A DNA stretch of 64,000 bases from Populus alba (lineage: Eukaryota > Streptophyta > Magnoliopsida > Malpighiales > Salicaceae), in contig NC_133301.1 in the NCBI RefSeq assembly GCF_005239225.2, positions 13,640,318 to 13,704,317 on the forward strand, given 5' to 3'. The notes beneath the pieces are model-generated. The model did no database searches, had not been told where the DNA came from, and saw nothing but the letters and a program-made list of their open reading frames with translations. Position numbers and translations under genes: made by a program. Below are positions 59,768 through 64,000 of this stretch, piece by piece (the first letter of the stretch is position 1; each line of letters begins with the position of its first letter).

Positions 59768-61768
59768 ACTAGTTACATGCCCCGCGCGATGCCGCGGGTC
59801 AATTATTTTTTGCATTTTAAAAATAACCAAGATCTAAAAGTATTAGGTTTTTTTGTAAAGTTATATCCAAGAGTCTCAGTTTTAGCTACATCGCCTGATC
59901 CAAGAGTAATGTTTATAATATTAATAATAACATTAAACTTTGGTTAACCCTTAGCATAAAAGTGTTTGAACTACAATACCAGATCTAATAGCATTAGACG
60001 TGGGTCTGGCTGCAAGGTCGTGTCATAAAAGTATGATAATTAAATAGATTAGTTAAAAAAAAAAGCCAACAGGAAGAAAAAAACTAATGAAAAAAAAAAA
60101 TATGAATTAATGGGGTTAACCCTTCAAACCAGGTTAACCCATCATACCTTGAATTTGCATCATAAAAGTTTGATAATTAAAAAAAAAAAAAAACAAATTA
60201 ATGGGTTAACCCAGAATTAACTGGGCTAACTCGTCAAACCAGGTTAACATGTCAAACCCGGAATCCGTGTAATGAAAGTTTGATAACTAAATAGAAAAAA
60301 ATTTAACATTAACAATTTAAATTAAATGAAAAAAATTAATTAAAAAAAAAACACAAAAGGCATCAGCCTTTTCACTATGAATTGCACTGTGCAGTCCACA
60401 ATTAAAGGCATAAAAAAACAAAAAAAAACTAAAGACATCAGCCGAAAACTACTTAGAAAAAAATTTAATATTAATAAACTAAATTAATTAAAAAAAATTA
60501 ATTAAAAAAAAGAAAAAAAAAACTTTAAGAAGAAAAAAAAACTAAATATAAAGAAATTTAACATTAACAAACTAAACTAAAAAAAAAAAAATTAAAAAAA
60601 AAAAAAAAATTTCAGGTTAACTTGTCAAACCAAGTTAACCCAGGATCCGTGTCATGAATGTCTGGTAACTAAATAAAAAAAAGTGAACATTAACAAACTA
60701 AACTAAACAAAAATTACTTAATTAAAAAGAAAAAAAATCCGGGTTACCTCGTCAAACAATGCTAACCCGTTAAACCCAGGATTTGTGTCATGAAAATCTC
60801 ATAACTAAATAAAAAAAAATTTAGCATTAACAAACTAAATTAAACAAAAACATTTATGAAAATAATAATAAAAAAAATTGACGGGTCAACCCATAATTAA
60901 TTGGGTTCACCCGTGAAACCAGGTTAACCCGTGAAACTCGGGATATGTGTCATGAAAGTTTAATAATTAAATAGAAAGAAATTTAACATTAATAAACTAA
61001 ACTAAATGAAAAAAAATTAATTAAAAAGAATAAAAAGCAAAAAAAAAAATTCTATTTTAACTTGTTAAACCAAGTTAACCCGTTAAATCCAGTAAATTTG
61101 TCATAAAAATCTGACAACTAAATAAAAAAAATTAAACATTAATAAACTAAATTAAACAAATTTTTTTTTTTTAAAAAAAAAAAACAAAGGAAGAAGAAAA
61201 AAATAATCCCGAAAAACATAAAAAAAAAGCTAAAAAAACTAAGACAACTTAAAAAAAAAAACACCTAAGAAATCAGTGTTTTACTGTGAAAATAAAAAAA
61301 TTAATTAAAAAGAAAAACCAGAAAAAAAAAAATTTAAGTTAACCCATTAAACTTGAAATGCGTGTTATAAAAGTTTGAGATAGAAAAAAAATTTAACATT
61401 AACAAAATTTTTTTTAAAAAAAAAACGAATAAAAAATGAAGAAAAAGAAAAGCAAAAAGTAAAAAAAAAAATATAAATTAATTGGGTTAACCCATAATTA
61501 ATTAAACAAAAAAATTAATTAAAAAAAAAACCATAAAAAAAAAATTTGAGTTAACCCGTTAAATCCGGAATACGTGTTATAAAAGTTTGAAATACAAAAA
61601 AATTTAACATTAACAAAAACAAATTTTTAAAAAATATCCATATAAAAAAAAAACAAAGAAAAAATGAAGAAAAAAAAAGCCTAAAAAAAAAAAAAAAAAA
61701 CAGGAATACAGCTGTGATCAGTGTTTTACTGTGGACTGCACAGTGCAGTCCACAGTAAAACACTGATC
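59768..61768. repeat. Degenerate tandem-repeat block with hairpin-forming ends
   Basis: Starts near ACTAGTTACATGCCCCGCGC, whose CCGCGCGATGCCGCGG core can fold, then about 2 kb of A-rich DNA in which a unit of roughly 130-160 bases recurs. Each unit has GGGTTAACCC or GGTTAACCCG, a (G/A)TGTCATGAAAGT-like phrase and TTTAACATTAACAAACTAAA. At least eight diverged copies are visible between 60090 and 61620. The block ends at the palindrome 61716-61768. No coding capacity. Confidence 0.75.
61716..61768. repeat. Perfect palindrome, 26-bp arms, 1-base spacer
   Basis: 61716-61741 and 61743-61768 are exact reverse complements around a single A at 61742. Partial relatives lie within the adjacent block: ATCAGTGTTTTACTGTG at about 61274-61290 and GTGCAGTCCACA at about 60391-60402. 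The sequence can form a long hairpin or cruciform. Confidence 0.95.
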
Positions 61769-62422
61769 TGTTTTAGTTATATTTCAATTTTAAAATATAT
61801 TTTATTTAAAAATATATTAGAATAATATATATTTTTTAAAAAATATTTTTAATATCAATATATTTAAATTATCTAAAACACTAAAAGGATATTAATTTAA
61901 AATAAAAAAATATTAAAAAAAAAAACACTTTTAAAACATAAAAATTAACACAATTTGCTGTATTTAGAGGATTTACAGATTTCAATATAGTTTATCCCTC
62001 TGCTAATACAAAATATTTTTCTACCTTTTTTTTAGCAACTTATTATCTTATTGTATTTATATACAAAAAAAATAAATCCAGTGACAATCCTTCACCAGCT
62101 AAACAGTTAAAAATTATCATTTCGCATTAAAAAAAATTATTGTGATTTCATTAATGAATTCTTAATCATTACAGCGTTAAATGACAAAGAGTTGTTATTA
62201 AATAAAAACTTAATATATATATTAAATATATTAATAAAAAAAATTTTAGTTTTATTATTTTATATTAAATTATATGTTCTTTATCCTTCTTTTTTTTCAT
62301 TCTCTTATTGTTTCTTTATTTCACGATTTCAAAACCTATCCCATTAAGATATAAAATCCTTAAATTAAAACAAATGAATTATGTATCTACGGATTAAAAA
62401 GTTTCAATTGCTATTAAATGAC
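61769..62422. other. AT-rich spacer
   Basis: Contains an AT-rich dispersed repeat stretch (about 61790-61930) and homopolymers; nothing else seen. Confidence 0.45.
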
Positions 62423-62590
62423 TAAAGCGTGTTTGGTAGTGTGATAGCAATTGCTTTTCAAATAACTTTTCGTGCCGAAATGCATTTTAATGATATTTTT
62501 TTATTTTTTTAAAAATTATTTTTGATATCAGCACATCAAAAAAATCTAAAAAATACAAACCGTATTTAATTTTAACAAAAAAAAAATTCA
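62423..62590 (+). mobile_element. MITE-like AT-rich repeat, copy 2
   Basis: Begins AAGCGTGTTTGGTAGTGTG, passes through CTTTTCGTGCCGAAATGCAT and continues to ATATCAGCACATCAAAAAAA. It is the direct-orientation counterpart of the copy at 28-175. Confidence 0.55.
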
Positions 62591-62976
62591 AAATTAATGG
62601 AACGCGGTCCAAAGTTTGCAGTAACTCTTTTTCATGATTTACGGTCATTTCAAATGTGTCTGAAATCATTTTTTATGTTTCTAAAAATATAAAATTAAAA
62701 AAAAATTAAAAAAAATTATTTTAATATATTTTTAAATAAAAAATACTTTAAAAAATAACTATTATTATATTTTTAAATAGGTATTAATATGTTAGGTTTG
62801 TTTAACATATAATAGTTATGTGTTGATTAAATATCTTGAATTTATTATTTAAAGAATATAAACAACCAATGACATTAATGACAAAACTATGGCCGGATAA
62901 TAAATAATTTAGACGGAGTTGATGGATATTGGACTTGATGCCAAGAGGAAGATAATGACTGAAGTTATTATGCATC

Positions 62977-63141
62977 ACACGTGGTCGTATTACAGACACA
63001 AGCCAGTTACGGACCTGACAAGGAAAACAACAAATTATGGGCAGCCACGTGATCATCTGCAGGTTACCACGTTTAGCATTCCTGTCTCCAAGACAATCAC
63101 AACCCATGCTACAAACTGAACTGCCTTTTCTCCCTATATAA
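62977..63141 (+). promoter_or_regulatory. Promoter of the purple acid phosphatase gene: two G-boxes and TATA
   Basis: CACGTG cores lie at 62978-62983 (ACACGTGG) and 63046-63051 (CCACGTGA), and a TATA box CTATATAA at 63134-63141. G-boxes are bound by bZIP and bHLH factors, for example ABA or light regulators. I looked for the phosphate-starvation P1BS motif (GNATATNC) and did not find it between 62900 and 63200; one match, GCATATTC, lies at about 63942 in the intron after the first coding exon. Confidence 0.6.
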
Positions 63142-63572
63142 CAAGCTTTTTTTTTTTTTTTTTATTAAAAAAAACTACATCATCACTCATCCATCTCCAC
63201 CACCCTCTCTGCTGAATCTCCAAGGTAAAGTTTCTTATAAATTCCATAGTTCAAACGATGATGAAGATGAAACTTTTGGTCAAGTTGTTTATTTTCTCTT
63301 TGCTTTTTTGCAGACTTTCATGTGTTATTATGTGGGTCATGTGATATTTTACGTGTTATTATGTGGGTCGTGTTCTTGTGATTGATATACTGGCATTGAT
63401 TCTGGGTTGCAGGTATTGAACCAATTGTTATTGGAAAATATGGTTTTAGAATAGAATTACCAGTCTAACATGGATAGTAACATATTTTTGTTGATTTGCT
63501 GCTGTGGTTGATATTTGTCATTGATGATGTGATGCAGCTATTCAATTGCTATTGGCTGATTGATCAACAATC

Positions 63573-63767
63573 ATGCCAAAGGTTGTCGAGACGCAGTCCA
63601 TGTTGCTTCAAATACTTATACTGGTGTTCTTCTTCTTCTCGGCCTCTGTCAAAAATGGAAATGCAGGGATAACGAGTACTTTCATCCGGTCAGAGTGGCC
63701 ATCTAATGACATACCTCTTGACCATGAAGTATTTGCAGTCCCAAAGGGTCATAATGCACCACAACAA
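63573..63767 (+). CDS. PAP: Purple acid phosphatase, first coding exon (partial, cut by window end)
   Basis: Encodes the first 65 residues of a secreted or vacuolar binuclear metallophosphatase. MPKVVETQSMLLQILILVFFFFSASVKNGNAG is a signal peptide with a hydrophobic core; the mature start GITSTFIRSEWPSNDIPLDHEVFAVPKGHNAPQQ matches the N-terminal block of the plant PAP10/PAP12/PAP26 group, which release phosphate from organic esters. The exon ends at the donor CAACAA|GTAAGC; the catalytic domain with its metal ligands lies beyond 64000. A 5' UTR intron is likely, from a donor CCAAG|GTAAAG near 63222 to an acceptor GATGCAG near 63538. Which PAP it is cannot be settled from this exon. Confidence 0.88.
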
Positions 63768-64000
63768 GTAAGCATTTTTACATTTGAATATCTCGTGCAA
63801 AAAAAGATCTGTAGTGAGATTGCATATGGACATATGAATCTGCTCAATTATTTTGTATGTGTTGCCCAACTTTAATGCTCATAGATTTATCATGCAATTA
63901 TGTGAATCGAAAAGGGGGGAAAATGGCGTTTCGGTGCATTTGCATATTCTAAGTGTCTTTCTTGCACCTTTGGCTGTTTGGCATTGAGGTTCAACCTGTT
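63768..64000 (+). other. Intron of the purple acid phosphatase gene, continuing past the window
   Basis: Starts GTAAGC. The reading frame runs on into the intron for about 35 codons before a stop, but that extension lacks the expected VHITQGD-type continuation, so it is intronic. No acceptor completing the gene is seen before 64000. Confidence 0.7.

Noticed and set aside
59642..59947. 101-codon plus-strand open frame beginning MSSPAYFDDL
   Set aside because: It overlaps the snoRNA host promoter and runs into the repeat block; no domain, no splice signals, and composition changes abruptly within it.
59990..61620. CRISPR-like or telomere-like array
   Set aside because: Units are long, degenerate, A-rich and without uniform spacers, in a plant genome; it is a decayed tandem repeat.
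63768..63875. Read-through of the acid phosphatase exon to a stop at 63875 as a 100-residue protein
   Set aside because: A consensus donor GTAAGC follows NAPQQ exactly where family members continue with another block; the extension is not phosphatase-like.

Overview
The window is plant nuclear DNA, most likely from a woody eudicot of the Salicaceae, with Populus the best guess. This rests on AT-rich intergenic DNA, GT-AG introns, single nuclear genes whose products match dicot families, and abundant short AT-rich repeats and tRNA-derived SINEs. The species call is inference; no database was searched. Nothing prokaryotic (operon, CRISPR array, phage) was seen.

Layout. 1-7.8 kb: gene-free and repeat-rich (a MITE-like copy, a three-copy tandem repeat, a reverse-strand SINE, a MITE with 22-bp terminal inverted repeats). 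7.8-10.7 kb (+): a small nuclear RING-H2 protein. 12.25-17.1 kb (-): a domesticated Mutator-type transposase of the MUSTANG-B kind (PB1, MuDR DNA-binding, MULE, SWIM, CCHC) with an unusual repetitive tail. 18.7-20.2 kb: a decayed real MULE. 23.2-26.1 kb (+): a type-B MGDG synthase in 8 coding exons. 29.1-31.3 kb (+): ARP2/3 subunit ARPC3, with its start codon isolated by an intron. 34.8-38.7 kb (+): UBP22, the deubiquitinase of the SAGA module. 38.7-44.9 kb: repeat-derived DNA. 45.0-48.2 kb (+): TOC90, a chloroplast preprotein import GTPase. 50.4-51.5 kb (-): a single-exon ARM-repeat protein. 51.6-57.6 kb: repeat-derived DNA including a 1.5-2 kb tandem duplication. 58.3-59.55 kb (-): a previously unlabelled-looking box C/D snoRNA gene cluster with at least five candidates, three of them tandem copies, behind a telo-box/site II/TATA promoter and a non-coding first exon. 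59.77-61.77 kb: a degenerate tandem-repeat block ending in a 26-bp-arm palindrome. 63.2-64 kb (+): the 5' end of a purple acid phosphatase gene, cut by the window edge.

The genes are independent housekeeping or regulatory loci, not a pathway. The type-B MGDG synthase and the purple acid phosphatase both belong to families often induced by phosphate starvation, and TOC90 and MGDG synthase both act at the plastid envelope, but they lie 15-40 kb apart and no co-regulation is claimed. The most rewarding part is the snoRNA cluster: two guide regions of the tandem snoRNA match neighbouring stretches of 25S rRNA and a third snoRNA matches 18S rRNA, so function can be proposed from sequence alone.
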